Assembly: GCF_024721155.1 (NCBI RefSeq)
Contig: NZ_JAHVAP010000003.1
Coordinates: 248,001-312,000, forward strand
Source: Mucilaginibacter phenanthrenivorans
GTDB taxonomy: Bacteria; Bacteroidota; Bacteroidia; Sphingobacteriales; Sphingobacteriaceae
Length of the DNA: 64,000 bases
Direction: 5' to 3'
The translations under genes were made by a program, and so were the position numbers. Under the pieces are notes generated by a model. It was not told where the DNA came from, ran no database searches, and saw only the letters and a program-made list of their open reading frames with translations. Of this stretch, positions 28,691 through 37,021 are shown one piece after another; the first letter of the stretch is position 1; every line of letters begins with the position of its first letter.

Positions 28691-30016
28691 ATGTTTGAAA
28701 ATCTTTCGGACAAGCTCGACAGGGCTTTTAAGGTATTAAAGGGACAGGGAACTATAACCGAAATAAACGTGGCTGAAACCATGAAGGAGATCCGCAAGGC
28801 CCTTTTGGATGCTGACGTAAACTATAAAACGGCCAAGGCCTTTACTGATGAAGTAAGGACAAAGGCCCTTGGTCAAAACGTGCTGACCTCGATCTCCCCG
28901 GGCCAGTTGCTCACCAAGATCATGAACGATGAGCTTACCGAGTTGATGGGCGGCAGTACAGCTGATTTAAATTTAACAACCAATCCAACAATTATATTAA
29001 TTGCGGGCTTAAACGGTGCGGGTAAAACTACTTTTACCGGTAAGCTGGCCAATTACCTTAAAACCAGCAAAAACAAGAAAGTATTGCTGGTTGCAGACGA
29101 TGTTTATCGCCCGGCGGCTATTGAGCAATTGCAGGTTTTAGGCAAGCAGATTGATGTGCCGGTTTACGCCAACCTGGAATCAAAGGATCCGATAGCTATT
29201 GCCCGCGAAGGTATTGCGTTAGCAAAGCAAAACGGTAATAATGTTGTGATCATAGATACCGCCGGCCGTTTGTCGATTGATGAGGCCATGATGGTGGAGA
29301 TCGAGAACGTAAAGGCCGCTGTTAAACCACACGAAATTTTATTCGTGGTTGACTCCATGACCGGTCAGGACGCCGTGAATACCGCCAAGGTATTTAACGA
29401 GAGGCTGGACTTTACCGGCGTTGTGTTAACCAAGCTGGATGGCGATACCCGTGGTGGTGCAGCACTTTCAATTAAATCAGTTGTTAACAAGCCGATAAAA
29501 TTCATAGGTACCGGCGAAAAGATGGAAGCGCTTGACGTTTTCCACCCGGATCGTATGGCATCCAGGATCCTGGGCATGGGCGACGTGATCTCCCTTGTTG
29601 AGCGTGCACAACAGCAGTTCGACGAAAAGGAAGCTGCCGAGCTGCAAAAGAAAATTCGCAAAAACAAGTTCGACTTTAACGACTTTTTTAGCCAGATCCA
29701 GCAGATCAAGAAAATGGGTAACATGAAGGATTTGATGGGCATGATTCCCGGTGTTGGCAAAATGATGAAGGATGTGGAGGTTGATGACAATGCATTCAAA
29801 GCTATCGAGGCCATCATCCAGTCAATGACGCCTTATGAAAAAGGCAATCCTGATAGTATTAATCAAAGCCGCCGTAACCGCATAGCGCTGGGATCGGGCA
29901 CCAACCTAACCGAAGTAAACCGCCTGATAAAGCAATTTGAGGATATGCGTAAGGTGATGAAGCAAATGAGCAATCCAGCAGCCATGGCAAACATGATGCG
30001 TAGAATGCCGAAATAA
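28691..30016 (+). CDS. ffh: Signal recognition particle protein Ffh
   Basis: GTPase that binds 4.5S RNA and signal sequences of nascent membrane proteins and docks with FtsY (441 aa, usual length). The order is N domain (1-90), G domain with P-loop GLNGAGKTTFTGKL (about 105-118), DDVYRPAAIEQL, DTAGR and TKLDGDTRGGAAL, then a Met-rich M domain from about 325 (MGNMKDLMGMIPG, RKVMKQMSNPAAMANMMRRM). I do not see the partner RNA gene in this window. Confidence 0.97.
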   Translation: MFENLSDKLDRAFKVLKGQGTITEINVAETMKEIRKALLDADVNYKTAKAFTDEVRTKALGQNVLTSISPGQLLTKIMNDELTELMGGSTADLNLTTNPTIILIAGLNGAGKTTFTGKLANYLKTSKNKKVLLVADDVYRPAAIEQLQVLGKQIDVPVYANLESKDPIAIAREGIALAKQNGNNVVIIDTAGRLSIDEAMMVEIENVKAAVKPHEILFVVDSMTGQDAVNTAKVFNERLDFTGVVLTKLDGDTRGGAALSIKSVVNKPIKFIGTGEKMEALDVFHPDRMASRILGMGDVISLVERAQQQFDEKEAAELQKKIRKNKFDFNDFFSQIQQIKKMGNMKDLMGMIPGVGKMMKDVEVDDNAFKAIEAIIQSMTPYEKGNPDSINQSRRNRIALGSGTNLTEVNRLIKQFEDMRKVMKQMSNPAAMANMMRRMPK

Positions 30017-30025
30017 TGCCCCCGA

Positions 30026-30037
30026 CCCCTAAAGGGG
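30026..30037. repeat. CCCCTAAAGGGG palindrome
   Basis: Ten bases after the ffh stop. Related to the elements at 20147-20161 and 24928-24941. Confidence 0.45.
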
Positions 30038-30055
30038 AGCCAACAAAATTTTTAG

Positions 30056-30080
30056 AGACGCGATACTTCGCGTCTTTTTT
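30056..30080 (+). terminator. Rho-independent terminator of ffh
   Basis: agacgcga (30056-30063) and tcgcgtct (30068-30075) enclose a tact tetraloop and are followed by a T-run. The rest of the gap to 30278 has only an imperfect ggaac-word palindrome (about 30121-30160). Confidence 0.85.
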
Positions 30081-30278
30081 GTTTGAGGCGGAATCTTAAT
30101 TTATGTACCCACGCTGGCGAAGCGTTCCATTTTTACATGTGGAACACCCGGAACGCTATGAAACATGCTGATTATCAGAATGTTTGTTTTTGCTAAGATT
30201 TAGGCAGTTGTTAATTAAGCGGATTTTAGGCGCTATGCCATCAACCTGTATGTCGAACTAAAGTTAAGTTAACACTAT

Positions 30279-31478
30279 TTATACAAAATCCAGGCCCTTG
30301 AAGCTTTGGCCCAATACCTGGCTGTTATTTACATCCAGCCATTTGTCAAGCAGAGTAGCATATACATCCCGGAAATCTACGGCATATTTAAGGTCTCCAT
30401 TATCCAATTGTGCAAGGTCTGGCGCATCGTTATAAAAGCCGGCCTTTTTAAGCTTTCCGCCAAAGATCATTACGTTATTGGCGGTACCATGATCGGTGCC
30501 ATTGCTGGCGTTTTGCTCAACCCGGCGGCCAAACTCCGAAAAAGTCATCACCAGGGTATCGTCAAGCTTACCTGTTTTCTTCAAATCTTTAATAAATGCA
30601 GTGACCGCGTCGCCATAGATTTTTAATACCCGTTCCTGCTGATTTTGCTGGTTAACATGGGTATCGAATCCACTTAATGACACATAATAAACCCGTGTTT
30701 GCAAACCGGAATTGATGAATTTTGAAACCGTTTTCAATTGGTTACCCATTGGGGTAGCCGGGTACTCGCCGGTTACCTGGTAAGTTTTGGAGGTTTGCTG
30801 GATATAACTTGCCGATGAATAAGTTTCGGCCATGGTTTTATAAAGATAGCCAAGATTATCCTCGTTTAAATTTGCATCGGTATGATCATGAACCAACTCC
30901 TTAAAAAATGGTTCGCGGGTTGTTTGATAAAGCTTATAAGGATCTTCAACGGCAATGCCCTTCATCTTCGCACCTTTCATAGCAAGCGACAAACTATCAT
31001 CTACCTCAATAGCAGTATAAGGATTTTTGCAGGTGGCGCAATTAGCATCCAGGTAACGGCCTATCCAGCCAGTGGTCAAAAACTGGTTCGACTCGCTGCC
31101 TGTTTGCCAGATATCCATCGACCGGAAGTGCGACCTGTCGGGATTTGGATACCCAACAGAATTGATGATGCTCATCCAGCCCTGGTCGTAAATTTCCTTT
31201 AGTGACGATAACGCTGGATTTAATCCCTGCATCTCATTCAGTGTAATAACGTCGGGTTTATTTATGGCAATGGTATTCCGTTTCTGGTAGTAAATATCGT
31301 TGCCGTATGGAACAACAGTATTCAGACCGTCGTTGCCGCCCGATAGCTGGATAACTACGAGGTTTTTGTAGCCTGTGATGCCATCCATCGCCATTGCCTC
31401 AAATGGCTTTAAAAACGCCGGGATCATCAACGCCCCCGAAGCCAATGCCGTGTTCCGTAAAAAATCTCTTCTTTTCAT
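30279..31478 (-). CDS. DUF1501 family protein with Tat signal
   Basis: 399 aa. The N-terminus MKRRDFLRNTALASGALMI is a twin-arginine signal, fitting export by a Tat system (tatC is also in this window). The body belongs to the sulfatase-like DUF1501 family: VIQLSGGNDGLNTVVPYGND, RSHFRSMDIWQTG, GFDTHVNQQNQQ and TFSEFGRRVEQNASNGTDHGTAN near the C-terminus. The function is unproven. It is paired with the DUF1800 gene just upstream on the same strand, a pairing seen widely in Bacteroidota and Planctomycetes. Confidence 0.92.
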   Translation of the reverse strand: MKRRDFLRNTALASGALMIPAFLKPFEAMAMDGITGYKNLVVIQLSGGNDGLNTVVPYGNDIYYQKRNTIAINKPDVITLNEMQGLNPALSSLKEIYDQGWMSIINSVGYPNPDRSHFRSMDIWQTGSESNQFLTTGWIGRYLDANCATCKNPYTAIEVDDSLSLAMKGAKMKGIAVEDPYKLYQTTREPFFKELVHDHTDANLNEDNLGYLYKTMAETYSSASYIQQTSKTYQVTGEYPATPMGNQLKTVSKFINSGLQTRVYYVSLSGFDTHVNQQNQQERVLKIYGDAVTAFIKDLKKTGKLDDTLVMTFSEFGRRVEQNASNGTDHGTANNVMIFGGKLKKAGFYNDAPDLAQLDNGDLKYAVDFRDVYATLLDKWLDVNNSQVLGQSFKGLDFV

Positions 31479-31488
31479 AGTAGAAACA

Positions 31489-31567
31489 ATTAGTGATTTA
31501 GTGAGGGAATGAATTAGTGAAGTGCCGCAGGTGAGAAAATCACTAATTCACAAATTCGCCAATTCAC
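31489..31567. repeat. Palindromic word repeat filling the DUF1800-DUF1501 gap
   Basis: tgaattagtga (31510-31520) and its exact complement (31540-31550) form the core. Further copies of the word on each side (aattagtgatttagtgag; aattcgccaattcac) extend the element over almost the whole 91-bp gap, up to the DUF1800 stop. Confidence 0.75.
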
Positions 31568-31569
31568 AC

Positions 31570-32949
31570 CTAAGTCAATTGATATTCTGGTGTTGAAACT
31601 GTTTGTATGATTGCTGTTTTAATATCCGGTGCGTTGCTGAGCTCGCCGGTTAATGTTTTACTTAAATTGGTTTGCAGCAAAAAAGCGGCTACCTGCTGAT
31701 TGGTTGTGCCTGCAGGGATCGCCTTAAACAACCTGTCCCAATCGGGCTGTGCCTGTACTTTTGAATTTACGGTCACTTGTTGATTGCGGTTAGCGGCAAT
31801 ATAAGCTTCCTCTTCAGGGTCAGCCTTGCCCTTAAAATCAATCAAGCCACCGTTTAGTACGGTTGATGGAATTTTTAGCCGGAACATCAATGATGAACTG
31901 TCGATCCAGTTTCTGCCACCCGGCCAACCCGCAACATTTGGCGGATAGAACAGAACCTGCCCAAGCACTTTTTGAAATTGAAGCAGTACTTCCGGTTTTT
32001 GATAGGTGATAAAAAACTGCCGGTTCATGCCCACCAAAAACTCCACCGGCGATTTAACCAAATTGCCCGTATTCTGCTCCTGGTAAAACCATGGGGCTGT
32101 AAAAACAAATTCAAGCAAGGGCTTTATTTCGTAATTGCCATTATAAAATACATCGGCCATGGCGTTTACATGGGCGGGATCAGGAATTTCATTTACCAGA
32201 TATTTATACAGCTTGGTGCTGATGAATACCGCAGTTTGCCTTTGCTCAAGTAAACGGTTAATAATATCCTCGCCGGTTAAGTTACCCGTTTTGCCCAGGA
32301 ATGTTTTTTCGCCATCGTCGTGCTGCGGCTGTCGGAAAATAAATTCACCATCTTTGTTAAAGCCCCAGCCGGTAAATGCCCGTGCCGATTCCTTAACATC
32401 CTGCTCGGTATAATTGCCGCGGCCAATGGTAAACAGCTCCATCAGCTCGCGGGCGAAATTTTCATTGGGATGTCCCTTTTTGTTTTGTTGGTTATTTAAA
32501 AATTGCAGCATCGCCGGTGATTTTGAAACCTCCAGCAGCAGTTCGCGAAAATTGCCGAGGGCATTTGTGCGCTGAATATTGTTCAGTTGTTGCGCCGAAA
32601 AGGAATCCTTACTGCGGCAGGCAAAATGATTGTGCCAAAACAGCGTCATTTTCTCCCGTAATACAGCATCGGTTGTGCTCATGCGATTTATCCAGGCAAC
32701 GTTAAGGGCCTTTTCCTCTTCCCGCTGCATTTGCATAAGCTGCTTTTTGGCATCCTTATCGCCCTTGGCAAGCATGGCATAATCCGTGTTGACCTGCACG
32801 CTGTTAATGGGTTCCTCGTTTTCAGAGGCTTTAAATATGGCAGCTATGGCCTTTTTTATGGAGTGTTTTCCCGCAGCTTTTTCGTCTTCAAAGCTTAACC
32901 CAAAGCCTGCGCGGGCATGCAGATGTTTTATTTGCCTTAAATTATCCAT
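31570..32949 (-). CDS. DUF1800 family protein
   Basis: 459 aa, recognised by the family's blocks LFWHNHFACRS, NENFARELMELFTIGRGNYTEQDV, ARAFTGWGFNKDGEF and FYPPNVAGWPGGRNWIDSS. No signal peptide is visible at this start (MDNLRQIKHL), unlike the Tat-exported partner, so how the pair meets is unclear. The two genes are almost always neighbours and presumably act together; function unknown. Confidence 0.92.
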   Translation of the reverse strand: MDNLRQIKHLHARAGFGLSFEDEKAAGKHSIKKAIAAIFKASENEEPINSVQVNTDYAMLAKGDKDAKKQLMQMQREEEKALNVAWINRMSTTDAVLREKMTLFWHNHFACRSKDSFSAQQLNNIQRTNALGNFRELLLEVSKSPAMLQFLNNQQNKKGHPNENFARELMELFTIGRGNYTEQDVKESARAFTGWGFNKDGEFIFRQPQHDDGEKTFLGKTGNLTGEDIINRLLEQRQTAVFISTKLYKYLVNEIPDPAHVNAMADVFYNGNYEIKPLLEFVFTAPWFYQEQNTGNLVKSPVEFLVGMNRQFFITYQKPEVLLQFQKVLGQVLFYPPNVAGWPGGRNWIDSSSLMFRLKIPSTVLNGGLIDFKGKADPEEEAYIAANRNQQVTVNSKVQAQPDWDRLFKAIPAGTTNQQVAAFLLQTNLSKTLTGELSNAPDIKTAIIQTVSTPEYQLT

Positions 32950-33045
32950 ATGAGTGGGGTATTTGAGTGTTTATGACTTGTAGTTTGCTTAAAGGTTTAA
33001 TTATTAAGCCGATAAAAAAAATAAATATGAATTAAATAAATAATT

Positions 33046-33053
33046 ATATTCGT
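33046..33053 (+). promoter_or_regulatory. Possible -7 box for the DUF3857 array
   Basis: TATATTCG resembles the TAnnTTTG box with a TTCG ending, 19 bases before the first TTG start codon. It is the only candidate I see upstream of the five-gene array. Confidence 0.35.
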
Positions 33054-33072
33054 TACGTCAAACCCTTATTGA

Positions 33073-35004
33073 TTGAAAAGACTATTTGTGCTCTTATCGC
33101 TGCTTTGTGCTGCGGTAGTTTTAAAAGGGCAAACCCAACCTTATGGACAGATCGACGTTGCCGATTTGAAGCTTACTGCCTGCGATTTTGAAAAGGGTGC
33201 GAGTGCCATGGTTTTGTTTGATAAAAAAACTGTTAGCACCGAAAATGATCTAACCATTATTACCCGCCATAAAAGAATCAAGATCTTAAATGATAAGGGG
33301 CTTGATGCCGCTAACCTAACAATTGGATATTACAGTAAAGATCATCTTGAAACCATAAGTGATTTCCAGGCACAAACAATTAATCTTAATAATAACTCAC
33401 TTCAATTTACCCCGATAGATAATTCACTTATATATCGACAGGCTGCAGACAAAAACTGGAAAACCATAAAGGTGAGCTTCCCGGCGGCCCAATCCGGATC
33501 TGTTATTGAATATTCTTATAAAGTTACTATTGATTTTCCTGGGGCAATTTCTGATTGGGATTTCCAGGGTGATATTCCTGTACGATACTGCGAATTGGAT
33601 ACCCGGATCTCCAGGGGGTTTACTTTCAAAATCTTTCCAAGAATATTCAGCACGCTTGAAAAAAACATTAAGGAACGTACAAGGGGCGGCAATGAAGACT
33701 CCACAGGTACGCATTATTTATGGGCGGTAAAAAATGTGCCGTCGTTTAAAGATGAGCCGTACACCACTTGCCGGGAAGATAATATCCAAAACATTCGTTT
33801 TTTCCTTTTTAAAACCCCGTTTGATAACATGACAAAACGTGCTGAAACCTGGCCAAGGGTTACGGGGATTTGGATGAATGACCCTGATACCGAGGAACAA
33901 CTGAAAAAAAACTTAAGCGATGATGATACACTTCTTACCCGTGCAAAACTGTTGTTCACCGATGAAGAGAAAATAGCGTTTCTGTTTAACAAGATAAAAA
34001 ACATAGTTAAATGGAATGGTAAATACGATAATGATACTGAGAATGGTGTAAAAACTGCCTGGGGAAAAAAGTGGGGCAACAGCGCCGAAATTAACCTGGT
34101 ACTTTATAATTTTTTGCGGATGGCGGGCATCAAATGTAACCCTACATATGTAACAACGCGCGGTAATGGCAAACTGGAAAGCGATTTGCCCGGGATGGAC
34201 AACTTTAATACGCAGGTATTAACCGTAACCACCAGGGCTAAAAATACCTATATCCTTGATGCCAGCAACAAATTCAACACATATAACCACATCCCATTTA
34301 ACCTTCTCAACTGTTATGCATTGGTTTTTGACCCGGCAGTAAAAAGTTATGAAATTAAAATTATAGAAGATCCGCAGCCGTTAAAAAAGGTTGTTTTAAT
34401 AAACGCCCAAATTAAAGCTGCGGGAAAATTAGAAGGTACTGTGCATGTGCTTAGTACAGGCAATGATAAAGCTGATAATTTACAGCAATATACTAATTTG
34501 GGAGAGACAAAGTATAAAGAAGAGCTTCGGAATAAAGATAATAACCTGACGATCATTTCGCTAAAACGCGAAAATATGGAAGCCGATTCCCTGCCTCTTA
34601 ATGAAGCGATAGACTTTCAGCTGGATTTAACCAGCTCTGATGAAAACTACATTTATGTAAATCCAACAGTATTAACCCCCTTTAACAGCAATCCTTTTTT
34701 AAGCGAGAACAGGCAGGCTGTAATTGATTTTGGAAACGTTAATAGCTATTCTATCAAGAGTTTTTACAAGACGCCAGACGGTTATAAAACAGAATCGGTA
34801 CCGCAAGGAGTTTCAATGGCTATGCCCGATAAGAGCATCAGCTTTAAAAGAATTGTTGCCGCAGAGGAGGGCGTTATAACTATACGCTACACCATTGATT
34901 TTAACAGATCAATTTTCACCGCAGATGAGTACCCCGTTATCCGCGATTTTTATAAAAAGATGTTTGAAATGCTCAATGAGCAAATTGTATTAAAGAAAAC
35001 ATAA
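33073..35004 (+). CDS. DUF3857/transglutaminase-like protein 1, predicted inactive
   Basis: 643-aa exported protein; signal peptide MKRLFVLLSLLCAAVVLKGQ (cleavage near residue 20). The start is TTG, since no ATG gives the signal peptide. Layout: DUF3857 beta domain (about 25-270), transglutaminase-like core (about 290-400), C-terminal DUF3858-like beta domain. In the core the catalytic-Cys motif GDC is GNS (Ser337), and the His region reads FNTQVL instead of FNHVIL (Thr380), although Asp396 in YILDAS is kept. This implies a non-catalytic binding fold. First of five tandem paralogues. Confidence 0.88.
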   Translation: MKRLFVLLSLLCAAVVLKGQTQPYGQIDVADLKLTACDFEKGASAMVLFDKKTVSTENDLTIITRHKRIKILNDKGLDAANLTIGYYSKDHLETISDFQAQTINLNNNSLQFTPIDNSLIYRQAADKNWKTIKVSFPAAQSGSVIEYSYKVTIDFPGAISDWDFQGDIPVRYCELDTRISRGFTFKIFPRIFSTLEKNIKERTRGGNEDSTGTHYLWAVKNVPSFKDEPYTTCREDNIQNIRFFLFKTPFDNMTKRAETWPRVTGIWMNDPDTEEQLKKNLSDDDTLLTRAKLLFTDEEKIAFLFNKIKNIVKWNGKYDNDTENGVKTAWGKKWGNSAEINLVLYNFLRMAGIKCNPTYVTTRGNGKLESDLPGMDNFNTQVLTVTTRAKNTYILDASNKFNTYNHIPFNLLNCYALVFDPAVKSYEIKIIEDPQPLKKVVLINAQIKAAGKLEGTVHVLSTGNDKADNLQQYTNLGETKYKEELRNKDNNLTIISLKRENMEADSLPLNEAIDFQLDLTSSDENYIYVNPTVLTPFNSNPFLSENRQAVIDFGNVNSYSIKSFYKTPDGYKTESVPQGVSMAMPDKSISFKRIVAAEEGVITIRYTIDFNRSIFTADEYPVIRDFYKKMFEMLNEQIVLKKT

Positions 35005-35044
35005 CCATACATAATAATCAGTTTGATTACCAAAAATTAACGAG

Positions 35045-36970
35045 TTGAAAAGATTACTTGTGCTTTTATCGCTGCTTTGTGCAATGATAATTTCAAAAGG
35101 GCAAACCCAACCTTATGGACAGATCGACGTTGCCGATTTAAAGCTAACTGCCTGCGATTTTGAAAAGGGAGCAAGTGCTATGGTTTTGTTCGATAAAACC
35201 GAAGTAACCGACAAAGACTATGTAACCCTTGTAACAAGGCATAAAAGGATAAAAATTCTGAGCGAAAAGGGCTTGAGCAATGCCAATCTTACAATTTCGT
35301 ATATCAGCAAAAGTGGGTTTGAAAAAATAAGCGACGTTGAAGCAGAAACGATGAACTTGCTTAATGACACGGCTAAAATAACTCCTGTTGATAAAACGCT
35401 CATCTACAACCAGGTAACCAATAAATTTTTAAAAACGATTACATTAAGCTTCCCGGGCGTTAAGGTGGGGTCTGTAATTGAGTATTCCTATCAAATTAAG
35501 ATAGACTACGCGGGCCTGATACCTCCCTGGGATTTACAGGGCGACTTGCCGGTACGCTACAGTGAGCTTGACGCGAATATACCAGTCGGGTTTAGATATA
35601 AAATTTTTACAAGGATAAGAGAACCCTATGTAAAGCTAACACAGGAAGCGATCAGGCATAAAAAGGACTCGATAGGTACCCATTATGTGTGGGCTGTAAA
35701 AAACGTCCCCTCGTTTAAAGATGAGCCTTTTGCAACATGTGCCGAAGACAATATTCAATGGCTTCGGTTTTACCCCGTTGTAATACCTAATCGAATAATA
35801 TATATGCCGTTCTCATGGGGGTTTGTTGCCAACCGGAGGATGGACAGCGACTGGTTTAAAGATGAGTTGGCCGTTGACTTGAAGGACGAGTATAAGATGC
35901 TGCCCGAGGTTGCCAGGTTAAACGGCGACGAGGAAAAAATAAGGTTCATCTTTAATAAAATAAAAAACAATATTAAATGGAATGGCGACAACTCCCCGGG
36001 CGCGGACGAAGGGCTGAAAAAGGCGTGGGAGAAAAAGCAGGGAAGCAGCGGCCAGGTAAATTTAATACTTTATAATTTTCTGCGGATGGCGGGTATTAAT
36101 TGCTCCCCTACCTATGTATGCACCCGTACGCACGGCAAGCTGGAACCTGGTTTACCGGGCATGGAAGGATTTAACACCATGGTGTTAACAGTAACTACCG
36201 CGGCAAAAAAAACATATGTGCTTGATGCCAGCAATAAATTTAACAGCTACAATACCATTCCGTTTGATGTGCTGAATTGCTACTCACTCATGCTCAATCC
36301 TGGTAAAAAGGAATATGCCTTTAATGTGATGAAGGACAGTGTGCCGCTCAGGAAAATAATTGCGGTGAATGCCCTTATAAAACCTGATGGAAAGTTGGAA
36401 GGCTCAGCTAATATTCTTACCTCCGGCAACAATAAAACACATAATCTGCAGCAATACGAAGAGTTAGGCGAGGCTAAATATAAGGATGAACTCAGGAATA
36501 ACGATAACAACCTAAAGATCCTTGCTTACAAGCGCGAAAATATCCAGAACGACACCCTGCAGCTAAATGAAAGCGTAGATTTTAAATTGGACCTTACCAG
36601 CTCGGATGAAAACTATATTTATGTAAACCCAACACTGCTTACATCGCTAAACACTAATCCATTTTTAAGCGAGACCAGGCAATCGACAATAGATTTTGGA
36701 AATTTGAATGCATGGTCAATCCGGAGTATCTATAAAACCCCTCCCGGGTACAAAATTGAATCGTTGCCGCATGGTGTGTCAATGATAATGCCGGATACAA
36801 GCATTGAGTTTAAACGCATGGTTGTAACTGACGGAAACACCATCTCCATACATTATTATATTGATTTTAAACGTGCGGAATTTGCAGCCGACCAATATCC
36901 CGAGGTCCGCGATTTTTATAAAAAAATGTATGAAATGCTAATTGAACAAATTGTATTAAAAAAAATATAA
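35045..36970 (+). CDS. DUF3857/transglutaminase-like protein 2, predicted inactive
   Basis: 641 aa, closest to protein 1: the first 50 residues differ only at a handful of positions, and long stretches match at the DNA level. It also uses a TTG start (35045-35047). Same three-domain layout. The catalytic-Cys motif reads GSS (Ser335) and the His region FNTMVL, so the transglutaminase core is predicted to be dead. The mid-region differs from protein 1 (RFYPVVIPNRIIYMPFSWGF), suggesting divergence in a binding surface. Forty bases separate the two genes. Confidence 0.88.
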   Translation: MKRLLVLLSLLCAMIISKGQTQPYGQIDVADLKLTACDFEKGASAMVLFDKTEVTDKDYVTLVTRHKRIKILSEKGLSNANLTISYISKSGFEKISDVEAETMNLLNDTAKITPVDKTLIYNQVTNKFLKTITLSFPGVKVGSVIEYSYQIKIDYAGLIPPWDLQGDLPVRYSELDANIPVGFRYKIFTRIREPYVKLTQEAIRHKKDSIGTHYVWAVKNVPSFKDEPFATCAEDNIQWLRFYPVVIPNRIIYMPFSWGFVANRRMDSDWFKDELAVDLKDEYKMLPEVARLNGDEEKIRFIFNKIKNNIKWNGDNSPGADEGLKKAWEKKQGSSGQVNLILYNFLRMAGINCSPTYVCTRTHGKLEPGLPGMEGFNTMVLTVTTAAKKTYVLDASNKFNSYNTIPFDVLNCYSLMLNPGKKEYAFNVMKDSVPLRKIIAVNALIKPDGKLEGSANILTSGNNKTHNLQQYEELGEAKYKDELRNNDNNLKILAYKRENIQNDTLQLNESVDFKLDLTSSDENYIYVNPTLLTSLNTNPFLSETRQSTIDFGNLNAWSIRSIYKTPPGYKIESLPHGVSMIMPDTSIEFKRMVVTDGNTISIHYYIDFKRAEFAADQYPEVRDFYKKMYEMLIEQIVLKKI

Positions 36971-37021
36971 AATTCAAAAAAACAATCGTATTATTATATA
37001 AAATAACCAATCGTTATCGCA

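Noticed and set aside
29365..29817. 150-codon open frame antisense to ffh
   Set aside because: Ser/Ile-rich shadow of the Ffh G and M domains.
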